Origin: Siderastrea radians
Taxonomy: Eukaryota > Cnidaria > Anthozoa > Scleractinia > Rhizangiidae
NCBI GenBank assembly: GCA_964017195.1
Contig: OZ024900.1
Location: forward strand, 33,811,093 to 33,875,092
Length of the DNA stretch: 64,000 bases
Direction of reading: 5' to 3'
Part shown: one piece after another, positions 36,701 through 44,077 of the stretch
Layout of the letters: each line of letters starts with the position of its first letter
How positions within the stretch are numbered: the stretch's first letter is position 1
The notes under the pieces: generated by a model
Database searches by the model: none
The model's input: only the letters and a program-made list of their open reading frames with translations
What the model was told of the DNA's origin: nothing
Translations under genes and position numbers: made by a program

Positions 36701-36986
36701 TGTGGGCTGTTGGTGTCTGAATTAACAGGGTCCCACTATTTGTCCCATTGGTTGAGTTTGGTCCCATTCGTTTAGTTTTTGCACATTACTGAAAGATGGC
36801 TGTTTAGTTTACTGATTGTTTAATCATTTCGTTGAGTGTTTGCTATATTACTGATTCAATGTTATCTACCCTAGTGCGGTGGAACCAAAGCATGCAGAGA
36901 CAGCAGGCACGATGATGGCATTCATGCTTATCATTGGCCTGGCTCTTGGAGCTGGATTTTCTTTCGTCATCACCAAGAACATCTAA
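16138..36986 (+). CDS. equilibrative nucleoside transporter (SLC29/ENT family), complete
   Basis: Shared exons: 26566-26647, 28158-28276, 31198-31292, 31797-31847, 32277-32362, 32843-32891, 33291-33388, 33635-33683, 33777-33872, 34307-34404, 35265-35379, 35545-35630, 36278-36474 and 36875-36986 (TAA). They are preceded by exon 1a (16138-16232) or 1b (20067-20173). All junctions keep phase, giving 475 or 479 residues; the family is usually about 450-480. Family signatures are TM1 GVGTLLPWNMFITA (PWN motif), the YQGGLFGVCGMMPQKYTGAVMTGQG block of TM4-5, a hydrophilic central loop (HYIAPHEERKE to HRNERPPF), and FNVGDFCGRLA in TM8, with the functionally critical Asp and Arg. It would move nucleosides across plasma or endolysosomal membranes. 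The subtype (ENT1/2/3-like) is not decided. Introns hold many mobile elements, listed separately. Confidence 0.93.
16437..16690 (+). repeat. tandem repeat of about 105 bp, two and a half units
   Basis: The unit holds caggaaagtactgctcagta, then gctttcatatgaatggtcac, then a ggatttcatccacagactca-like block, then gaatcaccttgtacag. Further units lie at 33962-34052, 54240-54300, 63290-63545 (inverted) and 63958-64000 (inverted), so this is a dispersed family. Confidence 0.8.
17085..17282 (+). repeat. dispersed repeat D, copy 1
   Basis: A C/T-rich block (cccctttttgattactgac...gttgtgtatttttt...cttctgtacacttcttcaccc) that matches 18179-18400 in the same orientation with moderate divergence. It lies in the transporter's long first intron, between exons 1a and 1b. 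Confidence 0.6.
18179..18400 (+). repeat. dispersed repeat D, copy 2
   Basis: Partner of 17085-17282. Shared order: ccttttt-ttgg/attac, tattatgcactgttgtgtat, ccaccttggg/actttgggg-atcc, and ctttctg...acacttct-cacccttt. It may be a short element that inserted twice, or a local duplication. Confidence 0.6.
18526..18680. repeat. foldback MITE
   Basis: The left arm, tcgatatattaaaattcaac and on through ttaaaacaatag (about 18534-18566), pairs with the right arm at about 18633-18672. The centre has its own palindromes (aggcctagggg / cccctaagcct). There is no coding content. Confidence 0.75.
18738..18773. repeat. (ATT)n microsatellite
   Basis: About twelve ATT units, in the intron between the alternative first exons. 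Confidence 0.95.
18780..20066. other. no gene recognised; flank of exon 1b
   Basis: There are short frames on both strands at 19098-19372 without known motifs. The last few hundred bases (from about 19880) would be the promoter and 5' UTR of exon 1b. A poly-A run (20050-20058) lies just before the ATG context. Confidence 0.4.
20067..20173 (+). CDS. transporter alternative first exon 1b (Lys-rich N-terminus)
   Basis: ATG at 20067, donor GT at 20174, two-base overhang, the same phase as exon 1a. It encodes 35 codons (MGAGGEEVKIEKKAFEKKEK...) ending TMEPQD plus a split Arg codon. The resulting EPQDRF at the junction matches the (P)QDRY segment that precedes TM1 in vertebrate ENT1, which supports this exon strongly. 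It lacks any acidic dileucine motif. An MGAGG start is not a standard N-myristoylation site, but Gly2 is present. Confidence 0.8.
21038..21173. repeat. foldback element
   Basis: The left arm, gttaagattaagtgggaatt and tctgcaa (about 21059-21086), pairs with the right arm, ttgcagaaattcccacttaa and tcttaa (about 21124-21150). The outer parts gggcccagttgcataaag and ctttatacaatttggcc also pair, with a few mismatches. Confidence 0.8.
21535..21666 (+). repeat. 5' LTR (132 bp)
   Basis: Starts TGTTATATCATAAGC and ends GGGTTACAACA. It is unusually short for this class. It differs from the 3' LTR at two positions: c/a in ttcgcctgc and t/c in ttctttggt. Confidence 0.95.
21669..21685 (+). promoter_or_regulatory. 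primer-binding site
   Basis: TGGCGACGAGGATGGGA starts two bases after the LTR end; TGG complements a tRNA CCA end. The exact primer tRNA was not assigned. Confidence 0.75.
21805..24489 (+). CDS. gypsy gag-protease-RT-RNase H frame
   Basis: The likely start is the ATG at 21805, in a CGCCATGG context; the frame is open from 21730. In order: gag capsid-like region (FTAYFERLEQFFVAND...), two zinc knuckles (CFSCGNTDHLRSKC and CRNCNTRGHISRVC), an aspartic protease (LDTGCALSLAP), RT (catalytic Asp in FSILDIKQAYHQV), and RNase H (LEKEAFSIIFGLKRF, TDHRPLLTLL). There are oddities at key sites. The RT box reads RLDDILVAG where YLDD is usual. LPFG reads LPNG. RNase H reads CNASSYG where CDAS is usual, an Asp-to-Asn change. 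The frame ends in TGA at 24487-24489, and coding resumes in the same frame. This copy is probably inactive. Confidence 0.9.
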   Translation: MASPLLGSVGEFDPASETFTAYFERLEQFFVANDIGQCPADATAAVVQEASKKKVAVMISVIGKKTYGTLRDLCSPENPKEKTFEAIIELLQQHFKPKRLDVAESYRFHRCFQEENESVSSYSARLRHLASTCNFGEFLNHSLRDQFVCGIRNPATRKKLLSEDRTFQQALQVAIADEVAAKETMQVQHQLSQPVNSVTKDPLTLSSSSRDNSRIRPSAQQVLRQTSTSSQQAVSYACFSCGNTDHLRSKCKFRNAVCRNCNTRGHISRVCKKGGVNAMCIEEESPEEQLSDEDELFVVYDVNAMVRSEISVPLKIENNDCHMQLDTGCALSLAPATFFKEVCPNVEMEPTNVVLSTYTGETVHPLGEARVNVEYMGSNYSLPLLIVREGTCALFGRNWLMDVKLDWENLPGLNHIGSLPSSFASTNPVSTVTEKLESVLEQYSELFQPQLGCYTGEPVVLNESKGAKFYKARPVPYALQSKVENTLLKMEKDGVIERVTSAVSAAPIVVVGKKESDEVRICGDFSVTYNARANVETYPMPQIEDMHSALRGCTVFSILDIKQAYHQVPIAKESQPYLTINTHIGLFVFKRLPNGIHSGPVIFQRIMDSLLSDIPKAVCRLDDILVAGTDEEDHLRTLSLVSERLLGAGFRLNKNKCKFLQSSVVYIGHKIDGEGLHPTEDKLAAIRDAPRPKDVTALKSFLGLIMFYSRFMPHHSTVLAPLHNLLKKDTPWRWSKVEDDAFVAAKKLILDSQTLIHYDHTLPLFLSCNASSYGAGAVLSHQIDGQFRPVAFASCTLTHAQQNYSQLEKEAFSIIFGLKRFRQYLYGRPFTILTDHRPLLTLLGPQKPVPVHAAARLQRWALILASYNYRIEYRGTVAHADADSMSRLPLPQTW
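24520..26058 (+). CDS. gypsy integrase frame
   Basis: Same frame as the upstream ORF after a single TGA; coding similarity resumes at 24490, before the first ATG at 24520. In order: an HHCC zinc domain (LHDTHPG with CSTCQCM), the integrase catalytic core with Asp in HVDFAGPV, Asp in IVSDNGPQF and Glu in TNGQAERVV (the DDE triad), then a C-terminal region and a Ser/Thr/Asp-rich tail ending in an Arg-rich motif. It would insert the cDNA. As it stands it would need readthrough or in trans supply. Confidence 0.88.
   Translation: MDTEVVTNVTSQMIKKETQVDPVLSKVYNYIISGWPSVVYPTLVPFKTKRDELSTQQGCILWGARVIVPPSLQEKVLQELHDTHPGISRMKALARSYVWWPCIDSHIERTVSLCSTCQCMRSDPPTAQIHPWIFPTKPWSCIHVDFAGPVSGCTYLVVVDAYSKFPEVVKMNSTTVRTTITALRDIFSRHGLPEIIVSDNGPQFTAKEFQQFCSNNGILHRTSATYKPSTNGQAERVVQILKSVIRQAQLTNTDVATVLAKYLLVYQNTPHSTTGESPSMLLMGRRLRTRLDLLTPSVEKHGESRQYSTMVSRTAKRGLRQFNAGDTALARNYGRGEKWVRGIISEVLGSRHYMVKVAGGLWKRHVDQLLSRPVEVTPASNSSEFEQHCSVPFETPSNMDQSGDIVPDSTIPSTPVPPTSMLDEFPLTGNSEEFSLERQLTGVSRHIADSDTANVTLTSPLPENSDSADVDDTLLVHSSFPGENLVSTNTEKRYPTRATRRSPIYLKDYELK
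26127..26138 (+). promoter_or_regulatory. polypurine tract
   Basis: AGAGAGGGGAGA ends directly at the TG of the 3' LTR, as expected for plus-strand priming. Confidence 0.85.
26139..26270 (+). repeat. 3' LTR (132 bp)
   Basis: A near-identical partner of 21535-21666, followed by the GTAAC target duplication. Confidence 0.95.
26889..26985 (+). repeat. local direct duplication, unit 1
   Basis: Shares tgcactgcat, ttgttg-gaactcg, cttcttaagtttttcagtgg, attctgaacagt and aacaag with 27150-27242. The copies are about 260 bp apart. Intron of the transporter. Confidence 0.7.
27054..27119 (-). repeat. tRNA-Lys(CTT)-like SINE head or tRNA pseudogene
   Basis: On the minus strand it has an A-box-like tagctcagtcagcta, an anticodon-loop-like CTCTTAA, and a perfect B box, GGTTCGAATC. 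The acceptor and anticodon stems do not pair, so it is not a functional tRNA. It lies between the two units of the local duplication. Confidence 0.6.
27150..27242 (+). repeat. local direct duplication, unit 2
   Basis: Partner of 26889-26985, with the same order of blocks and about 75-80% similarity by eye. Confidence 0.7.
27243..28157. other. intron sequence, nothing recognised
   Basis: AT-rich transporter intron 2 sequence without coding potential or clear repeats. Confidence 0.5.
28372..30623. mobile_element. 2.2-kb non-autonomous DNA element with TTAA sites
   Basis: TTAA at 28372-28375 and 30620-30623 flank the inverted ends AGTGCTACTA..ATGAAAA. Further inside, ccgccattactca (28565 region) and gtagaagtctcaac (28650 region) recur inverted at about 30465 and 30400. 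The interior has no transposase. It holds three ggcttacaaggccca units (28475-28530) and degenerate tandem repeats at 29385-29760. It fits a piggyBac-like non-autonomous element in transporter intron 3. Confidence 0.65.
29385..29760 (+). repeat. degenerate tandem repeats inside the 2.2-kb element
   Basis: Three blocks carry gggagctggctacgc-like cores about 60 bp apart (29370-29515). Two carry cgtttatagwacg-ggaatacacggt (about 29625 and 29727), about 100 bp apart. Confidence 0.6.
30640..31197. other. intron sequence, nothing recognised
   Basis: The remainder of transporter intron 3. A 70-codon minus-strand frame has no motif. Confidence 0.5.
31444..31653 (+). mobile_element. tRNA-derived SINE, copy 1
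   Basis: The head is tRNA-like (ggtagctcagttggttagag, then aggtgttcaaatccc). The tail ends catttccacagttcacata...ttatcatatattcattg. The head plus a similar tail recurs at 62015-62203. The stems are degenerate, so it is not a working tRNA. Transporter intron 4. Confidence 0.7.
34056..34264. repeat. TTTAACCC-ended MITE family, copy a
   Basis: Begins ttttaagcccttaaacagtg and ends cagggcttaaagggttaaa; middle contains aaattctcctcaccag and tccataagaaatgta. A 105-bp repeat unit lies directly before it (33962-34052). Transporter intron 10. Confidence 0.6.
35012..35031. repeat. poly-G tract
   Basis: A run of about 18 G residues inside transporter intron 11, which otherwise shows no recognisable feature from 34410 to 35260. 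Confidence 0.85.
35954..36169. repeat. TTTAACCC-ended MITE family, copy b
   Basis: Begins gttaaccgtttaagtccg and ends ggggattaaagggttaaa. Internal blocks ttgatcaaac-acaggtta and gtgccataagaaata are shared with the copies at 55480 and 34056. Confidence 0.65.
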
Positions 36987-37190
36987 CACATTAATAAACC
37001 ACTCAGAAAATCATTCAAGAGGAATACTCTCCCAGAGGCTTGTGCTCAGCACCTGAAGCTTGACGTCAAAATGATGCGCCAGTGATTGCAGTGAAATCAT
37101 TTTGTGGAAACTCACTGGGCAACTTCTTTGCAGTTGGATTTTGAATCTCAGTTCTAGACTGAATGACTTGCAGCATGTTTCTAATGAAAA

Positions 37191-37196
37191 AATAAA
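37191..37196 (+). promoter_or_regulatory. candidate polyadenylation signal of the transporter
   Basis: AATAAA lies 205 bases after the stop codon. Another, at 36993-36998, is only a few bases after the stop and so less likely. Confidence 0.6.
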
Positions 37197-37469
37197 GTAG
37201 CATGTTTATTCCAGTTTATTCAAAAGTTGGTAGTGTGAAGATTAAGGTGTCGCCAACTGCTTAATTTATGCATTAGAATTTGCATTGTACAAGACAAAAA
37301 TCAGAAATATCATACCCAAACAAATTATATTAATGAGTATGAGTTTGATCAGTTTATTGAGAATATTTATGGCATTTATGGTTACCTTGTTGTTCAAAAC
37401 GTCTTTAGCTTTGAAAAGTGTTGTGTTTTCTAAGTTTGGTTGAACATGGTGTTTGCAAACAGTGGGGTA

Positions 37470-37757
37470 TTAGAGCAGTTTTCAATTGAGTGTCGAAAGT
37501 AATGTTGTGTTTGCTTTGGTTTTGCTTTACTTCGCTTTCTGATTGGTTAAAAAAGCTCGCGCCACTTTCTCAGCCAATCAGACGAAAAACAAAAACCAAT
37601 CGTCACTTGCCTGCACGCGTTTTCCCGCACTTAATGCTAATTACTTGTACTTGCTTCGATTTCTGATTGGTTTATTTTGTGTTTTGTTTCTTCTGTGATT
37701 GGTTTGAGTAATTACTTTGGTTTTGGTTTTAAGACACTCATTTGAAAACCGCTCTAA
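37470..37757. mobile_element. MITE with TTAGAGC inverted ends
   Basis: TTAGAGCAGTTTTCAATTGA...GTGTC at the left pairs with GACACTCATTTGAAAACCGC...TCTAA at the right. The body carries several ATTGGTT/AACCAAT boxes and no coding frame. Confidence 0.8.
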
Positions 37758-37811
37758 CATAGGGTCCTTCCTTGATTTCAACTTCATATGCCTCTGGTCA
37801 AATGGATTCAA

Positions 37812-38022
37812 TTTAACCCTGATATGAAAATGTATATTCTCCTTACTGTCCTTCATACATTAATATTTTCTCATGGAACTAGTAAGGAGAATGTGTCTTA
37901 ATATCAAGGCATCTCATCCATGGTGATCACTTTCTTAATTCTCGTCAGTTGAATGTTTGAACAAGTATTGATGGTGTTAAGAGAAATTTCATTTTCGTCG
38001 GTGTTCAACCTTACAGGGTTAA
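37812..38022. repeat. TTTAACCC-ended MITE family, copy c
   Basis: Begins tttaaccctgatatgaaaat and ends ccttacagggttaac. The tattctccttactg block is the reverse of the agtaaggagaat block in copy e, so it is inverted relative to that copy. Confidence 0.6.
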
Positions 38023-38909
38023 CATTGTTTTTAAATACAAATTAATTGTGCACAGTGTTGAACAAGTTGGGCAATATCTTGGCACAACATCCCCCAATGC
38101 AGTTGCACTTAACCTTTTTCCACCCTGTTAAATGATATTGAATGTTGTCAAATTAAATAACTTGGTGTTCCCTGCACCACGTGTTCAGCATTACTGCACA
38201 TGCCAGGTAAACAAATGCCACATTACTGTTCAAACCTGAAGCAAAAGAATTTATGTTGAATCATGTTGCAACCAAGGTTTCATGGCAATAAAATCTTGTT
38301 CAACATCATTCAATAGGGTGACAGGGGCATTGAGCATGAATTAAATGTTGAACAATATTGGGTGGAAATGTTGCACCCATTTGTCTGAGGCATATGCAGG
38401 AAAGCATTGGCGCTATAGGGTCATTTTTAACTATAATAATTATGTGAGTGGTGATTTAACTAGTTTCCTCAAAGGGTTCTTAATCATGTCTTAACGAAAC
38501 TTAGAAAATGGTTCAAATCAGAAGTCTCAGACTTTCTAGGTACTGTGGTTATTTAGATGAAAGTATTCCGGAAAAGAACCATGGTTTAGTAAATAGTTTG
38601 AACCCAGGAGTACCAGTAGTCTGTCTAGCTTAATCATGCAGATGGCAGTAGTCTTAAAAGACTGCTTTCTAGCAAGTAGTTTGTAACCAAGAGTATTAGA
38701 AGTCTTTGTGATTGCCTAAATGGTTTCAGTCCTAAAAGACTTGCTTAACAACTCGATGACCTCGCTAAGTTTGTTGAAATATCAGTATCACCAATAACAG
38801 TCCCTCAGAGTGCTACTCACACTTTAATACTCAAGACAGGCTGATTTAATTAGAAATGATTTTTGAGCAAAATTAGGCACATTTTGAGGAAAACGTGGTT
38901 TATTACTAT
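38023..38909. other. no gene recognised; repeat-like AT-rich DNA
   Basis: Several tgttgaacaa / ttgttcaaca words (38058, 38303, 38352 region) suggest an old inverted-repeat element, but no clear limits were found. Confidence 0.4.
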
Positions 38910-39335
38910 ACCTGCCAACCTTTGGTGATTCATAGGCGTGGCATTTTTATCCTGAAAGTGTCAAGATTTGTTGTAGGGGACCGATAACATCCAAAGATGT
39001 CCGACGATTTCCGGAGACGTCCGAAGATTTCCAAAGACGTTCTGATTTATGGCCAGTAAATACGGAGCTCGTCTCGACGAGTATGACCATGTCTCCAGTG
39101 CCTTCCCCACTAAAATCCGGGATTTCGCGAAAGTACGATCATTTTCTCGCATTGGTTCAAGCTAATTTAAATACTTTATAATTTTTTTCAAAATGAGTCG
39201 GTTAAGGCTGTCAGTGGCTCAAACTTTTCCACCAGGCGTGAGAAATGGGAATGCAGGTGTGAGTAGGCGTGAGATCGCAGTTTTCGATCCGCAGGCGTGA
39301 CAATCATGCCTTGGGCGTGACACTTGGCAGGTGTA
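38910..39335. repeat. dispersed element with TACCTGCCAA ends
   Basis: tacctgccaacctttggtga at the left pairs with cgtgacacttggcaggtgta at the right. Inside, 38989-39044 has three tandem units of about 20 bp (catccaaagatgtccga-like). Several ggcgtga words lie near the right end. Confidence 0.6.
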
Positions 39336-40688
39336 TATTACCCTATGTTCGTTTTCACTGTCTGTCAAAGGCAAGGGGACAAGAGTGAGTAATTAGCCAT
39401 TACTGTGGGTGTGATTGGTTCTATCTTTGTGTAACAAGATGCCGTCCCTTTCTCTAAAAATCGTTTCTCTGAATAGCGATACAGAAGACTTGCTTGGGAA
39501 AAATGTTAAAAACACCGACGAGCAGTTAATTTTAAAGGAGTGTTTGGTTGATTAAATTTTTTGCATTTTAAGTTGATCCCTGTAGATGTTAACCAGTGAC
39601 TCCAGCAGAAAGCTTGCTTTCAGGCTTTTCATTTTTTTTTTTTACTTTTTTAACGAAGAACAGTGTCTTGGCTTCTTCATTTCTATGGCTAATTGCAGGG
39701 ACGCTCTGCTCGCAACATGCATTTTACGCAATGCTGGTCATGCAGTTATTTTTGCATTAGTTACTGCGAACCAGGATTGAAACAGAACTACTTTTCTACT
39801 TCAATAAAACCTATAAATGTAATGTAATATACTTTTATATTGCTAAACATAATTATCAAAGTAAAAATGACTGTGTTTCAAATGAGTTGTATTTTCATTT
39901 TTTGGCGATATCCTGCATGTATGCTCAGCAATGAAATGCTCTGCCTGTAAAGCACATGCCTTACCAAAAAAGAGATAGATAAGCTGTGTTGGAAGGTAAT
40001 GCTGTTCCAGCCACCTCACACAGGTATTTGGGAACTAAGCACCCCAACAAAAACATGTAAGGATGGCGACCAGAAAATAGCGAAAATTAATTGGATTACA
40101 AGTGTATTGTTTGGTCATCAACAACAAAGGCTGCAGTTTCACACACCCCTTGATCTGAAGATTTTTTTTGCCATGTGTGGCACTTAAACAAGATGCTGTC
40201 TTTGTCACTTTGGTCAAGTTTCTCATTAAGTTGTCTATTGACTACATTCAAACCTCCTGTCAAGCGACCCCACAAAATGTACGAAAGGTGGTCACTTAAA
40301 GATGTTTCACACACTCGGTGTGCCCTTAATTAACTGATTTCATTGTTGTTTTCATACTTCGGATGTTAAGTCACGATTGGCCAGCTTTGGTTGGCCTGTC
40401 GTCATTCACCCATGGTCACAAAACCTCTATGGAAATTTGCACAGGAAACAAGTTTAATATTCTAATGAGATCGAATTTTGAAGGAAATGCTAACTTCCAA
40501 TGATGTAAACAACTGCAAGCAACTCGAGGATCAGCATTAATTTCCATCATCACTTTGTGATCATGGATGAATCTTGAGAGGGAAATGATAGGCAGAGCTC
40601 ATATTTGAAAACCCAGATCTGCACATGGCAGTGAAATTGGCTGTAACAGAAGTGGAGTTCATAACTTTATTCCAGGACTTTCCAGGAT
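39336..40688. other. no gene recognised
   Basis: AT-rich DNA. Short frames at 39586-39780 and 39999-40314 show no motifs. Confidence 0.5.
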
Positions 40689-41035
40689 ATAGGGGTGCCA
40701 TTGAGGGTTTCACACCCTGACCCCATTTAGGGCAAAAAAAAGCCCTAAAATACCTGCCCTGTGCAGAACAACACCCTCCATTTTCAGTCCCTGTTTAAAA
40801 CAAAGGACGAAATACACACTCTTCTGTTTTGCACAATAGTAAAGAGTTTCAAAGACCAGTAAACCTCTCCGATCTAGGATTGCAAAAAACTGTATAAGCC
40901 ATAATTAACGGCGACGATTGTACTCACCATACCCTGTTCAGGACAGACTCCATAGAAATTATATATCCTGTTTAGAACAGAGAGGCCAAAAACCATACCC
41001 TATCCAGCGGCACGTCCTTATACGTAAAGGCCACA
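40689..41035. repeat. dispersed repeat C, copy 2
   Basis: Same order of blocks as 15270-15545: ataggggtgcc...tgaggg, ctccattttcagtccctgtt, gatctaggattgc, and accataccctgttcaggaca. This copy is uninterrupted and so defines the LINE insertion edge at copy 1. Confidence 0.65.
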
Positions 41036-41112
41036 TATAGGAGACCCCACCCCAGACCTAAAGTTGGTGTTTTGCTTATGAAAAAGGTAAACTTGATCCA
41101 TTTCGTGAGCAA

Positions 41113-41521
41113 TTAAGACGATTTCCGCTCAACGTTCGAGCAATAAGCGCAAAAATTAAGTTACCAAAAAAATACTTGCAGCACTGTCACATTTTGAGAA
41201 CAGATAAGAAGAACTTATCGTTACTTTTGCTCCCAAGCTGACCTTGCGAGAGAAAACTGGATTTGAAGTTATCCATATTTCAATTAAAAAGACGCTTCAT
41301 GTCAGTTCAAAACAAAATGGCGCCCGTTTTTAGCATACTTTTACGAGATTTGAAATTAATTTTCTTGAGAATGCTTGAGAATTTCATCGCGGGGTCATTT
41401 GGGCAAGTGAACTAGAGTGAGATGTTTCAAATAGCATTTAAAATGTTACCGTGCTATGAGTAGTTTTTTGGTAAATATTTTTTGCACTTATTGCTCGAAC
41501 GTTGAGCGGAATCCGTCTTAA
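41113..41521. mobile_element. 401-bp MITE, copy 2 (inverted), TTAA target sites
   Basis: TTAA at 41113-41116 and 41518-41521 flank a 401-bp body. It is the reverse complement of copy 1 at 10381-10781, with only scattered substitutions visible. The two copies have the same length and each has its own TTAA pair. Confidence 0.88.
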
Positions 41522-41574
41522 TTTTCTTGTCTTGCTTTTTCATTCACAAAAATGCAACTGCTGAATGAACTTCA

Positions 41575-42025
41575 CTTTTCCATGACTTTCCATGACAGAT
41601 GGTTAATTTCAATTTTCCAGGCCTGGAAATTACAAATCTGAAATGCCATGACTTTCCAGGTTTTCCATGACCCATATGAAACCTGAGAAGAGATTGCATG
41701 TTTCTCCTGTTGGTTACATGAGGGACTTCCTACGTTGTCAAACATCTTCACATATGCTGAGTTCATCCACTTGTCAACTATTTGCAACTTCTAAGGCTAG
41801 ACTGAATAAAAACAGAATGAGCCTTCGCTGCTGCAGCCCCAACACTGGAACACTACCCCTTTTGTATTAAGATCTTAATTAAGAATTAAGATCTAGAAGA
41901 TCAATCTCTTCTCAGGGTTTGTATGGGTCATGAAAAACCTGGAAAGTCATGGCATTTTCGATTTTTACTTTCCAGGCCTGGAAAATGGAAATCAGCCATC
42001 TATCATGGAAAAATGAAGTCAATTT
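41575..42025. repeat. foldback element with CATGGAAAGTC-type arms
   Basis: The left arm 41579-41694 (catgactttcc...ttttccaggcctggaaa...tgacccatatgaaacctgag) pairs over about 115 bp with the right arm 41905-42020. The 200-bp centre contains the palindrome ttaagatcttaattaagaat. It has no coding content. Confidence 0.8.
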
Positions 42026-42501
42026 CTAAGGGCCAATGAGGGATATTAAGCTATTTGAAAGGCCTTCTACAAAAAACGATGCAGTTTGCTTCCTTTTGTA
42101 TTATCTCTTGTTCCAGAGATACGGTATTCAGGTTTTGCATCATGCAAACTAGGAAATTGATGCTGTCAATAGGGGTAACAGCCGATAGACAAAACACAAT
42201 TTAATTACAAATGTCTCCAGAAAGAAAAGGTCAACATAATTGAAACTTGGCACCAGTATTGTGCCTAGTTTCAGCATTCTGATCTTGTTTGGGTATCAAG
42301 TGTGACTTCATAATATGTTAATCTCACTGAGGCAAAACATAATAATTATTGTAATGAAAATTCTGTTGTGAAAGTTTTTCTCTCAAATTGTTATTGAATG
42401 CCCCTGAATAAAATTGAATTTTTCTTTGCCACTAACGAAGGGCAAAAGGTGTCTTTTCAAGAGTGTTCATGTTTCATCTGAAAGACCCTTTCAGAACTAT
42501 T

Positions 42502-42507
42502 TTTATT
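42502..42507 (-). promoter_or_regulatory. candidate polyadenylation signal for RRM gene A
   Basis: AATAAA on the minus strand, about 160 bases after the stop of the gene at 42667-43920. Confidence 0.4.
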
Positions 42508-42666
42508 GCTCTTGAGTCTCACAAAGCAGTCATTTGCATTGTAATAGCTTGCCTTGTTGGACTGCACATTAAGTGAGAAAAATTTGCCTTAGATATGAGC
42601 TAATCACAACTAAATTCAATCAGCAGGAATTTGTTCTTGGAATAAGTTTCAACTTTCCCTGTGCAG

Positions 42667-43920
42667 TTAATAGTGGAAATCAGTTTTATTCTTCATTAAA
42701 CTGCTGATCATTTCACTCTGCCATCCCTTGCGACGTACTCGAACTATCTCTCCACCAATTTCATGATCCTTAATTCGCATTGTCTTATGCACCCCTATTG
42801 GTGAATTGAAAGCTAGAAGACACCAGTCAAGTTTACCACCAGTTCTAGGATCATGTAGGTAATGACACATTGTGACAAAACCAAACTGGGAGAAGTATAC
42901 TTTGATATCTCTTTCAGTCAACCATGGAGGTACACGATCAACAAAAATTCTTCTGTCTGCCGTATCTGGAAATTTACTGGTTTGGTCACCACGAACCACT
43001 GCTACTGGTTGATCCTTCATGACATGGGTGCTGTTCATAATTTGATTGACAACATTAGTGTTGTCGAATAAAACTCGTGCAACCAATCTTGGTGGTGAGT
43101 CTCCATCCACTGACACAAAATTAAAGACTACAGACAAAACCGTGCCAAATTTCTCGAAATAAGACCTTATCCGATTCACTGTGCTATCTTCGGGTGGATA
43201 TACGACAATCCTTTCGGTGAAAGTCGGAGACATTCGGGCCAGACTTTTTCTGATTTCCACATTGCAAGATTGCAAAGTTTGAAATCGGTTTTTAACAGCT
43301 TCATCAGCCTCCTCTTCATATGTAAAATGAACAAAACAGTAAGGATGTCTTTTGTTCGTCACAGGATCAACTGGTAGATCTACAGACAAAACGGAGCCGA
43401 ACTTGGAGAAATGTTCCATGATTTGTTTCCGGGTGATCTCCGCTGTAACATTTTTCACACAAATCACATTCGTTCGGCACTGCGCCGGTGGGGGGTTGTC
43501 TGACGCATAAGCAAGTCTTAACGCACGTCCTTGAAAAGTGTGTGACTGGCTTAGCGCAAGCTCAGCCGCAGCTTCTTCCTGGAAGGTCACAAATGCAAAC
43601 CCCTTCGATCTACCTGTGACTTTCGTCACTGGAAAGTCAACCACCTCAATGTCACCAAATGAAGAAAAGTACTCTTCCAAGTCGTATTTTTTCGTTTTGA
43701 ATTTCAGATTCCTGACAAAAAGTTTCCGGCGATTCTCAGTCGGTTCATTGCTCGAGGTGAACGTGTTGATGTCGGTGTTTTGAAATCGTGTCCAAGTTAT
43801 GCTCAGTGGACGGCGCCATATTGGATGTAACAAGAACGGCAACTTGTACTCCAAACGGCTTAAATTCGCTGGTAAGCCCAAAAGACCATACTTCCCAGCA
43901 CTGAGGCGTCGAAGAAACAT
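42667..43920 (-). CDS. RRM gene A: intronless four-RRM protein, probably mitochondrial
   Basis: 417 residues, one uninterrupted frame, ATG at 43920. The first 48 residues are basic, Leu/Arg-rich and free of acidic residues apart from one Glu (MFLRRLSAGKYGLLG...IWRRPLSITWTRF), which looks like a mitochondrial presequence. RRM1 (65-138) has RNP2 KLFVRNL and RNP1 KGFAFVTF. RRM2 (150-226) has VICVKNV and HPYCFVHF. RRM3 (237-311) is degenerate. RRM4 (323-400) has RIFVDRV and a weak RNP1, and ends VRVRRKGW. It presumably binds RNA in mitochondria; the RNA partner is unknown. It is a paralogue of the genes at 46334 and 47871, with the same four-domain layout and the same end. It could instead be nuclear if the presequence call is wrong. 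Confidence 0.85.
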   Translation of the reverse strand: MFLRRLSAGKYGLLGLPANLSRLEYKLPFLLHPIWRRPLSITWTRFQNTDINTFTSSNEPTENRRKLFVRNLKFKTKKYDLEEYFSSFGDIEVVDFPVTKVTGRSKGFAFVTFQEEAAAELALSQSHTFQGRALRLAYASDNPPPAQCRTNVICVKNVTAEITRKQIMEHFSKFGSVLSVDLPVDPVTNKRHPYCFVHFTYEEEADEAVKNRFQTLQSCNVEIRKSLARMSPTFTERIVVYPPEDSTVNRIRSYFEKFGTVLSVVFNFVSVDGDSPPRLVARVLFDNTNVVNQIMNSTHVMKDQPVAVVRGDQTSKFPDTADRRIFVDRVPPWLTERDIKVYFSQFGFVTMCHYLHDPRTGGKLDWCLLAFNSPIGVHKTMRIKDHEIGGEIVRVRRKGWQSEMISSLMKNKTDFHY

Positions 43921-44077
43921 CTTGGTCTCCGTTTAACGCTTAATCAAGTCACTTTTTTACCCAAATAAAATAAAAATAATAGACATCATCAATTTCAGGA
44001 AAGCGTGCATTCCCAGCGGACAACTTATGAAGCGGTGTTGTGTAACAGCAGTGAAGTGTCTCCATAACATCGGCCAA

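Noticed and set aside
41667..41870. 67-codon frame as a gene
   Set aside because: It covers the arm and centre of a foldback repeat and has no recognisable domain.
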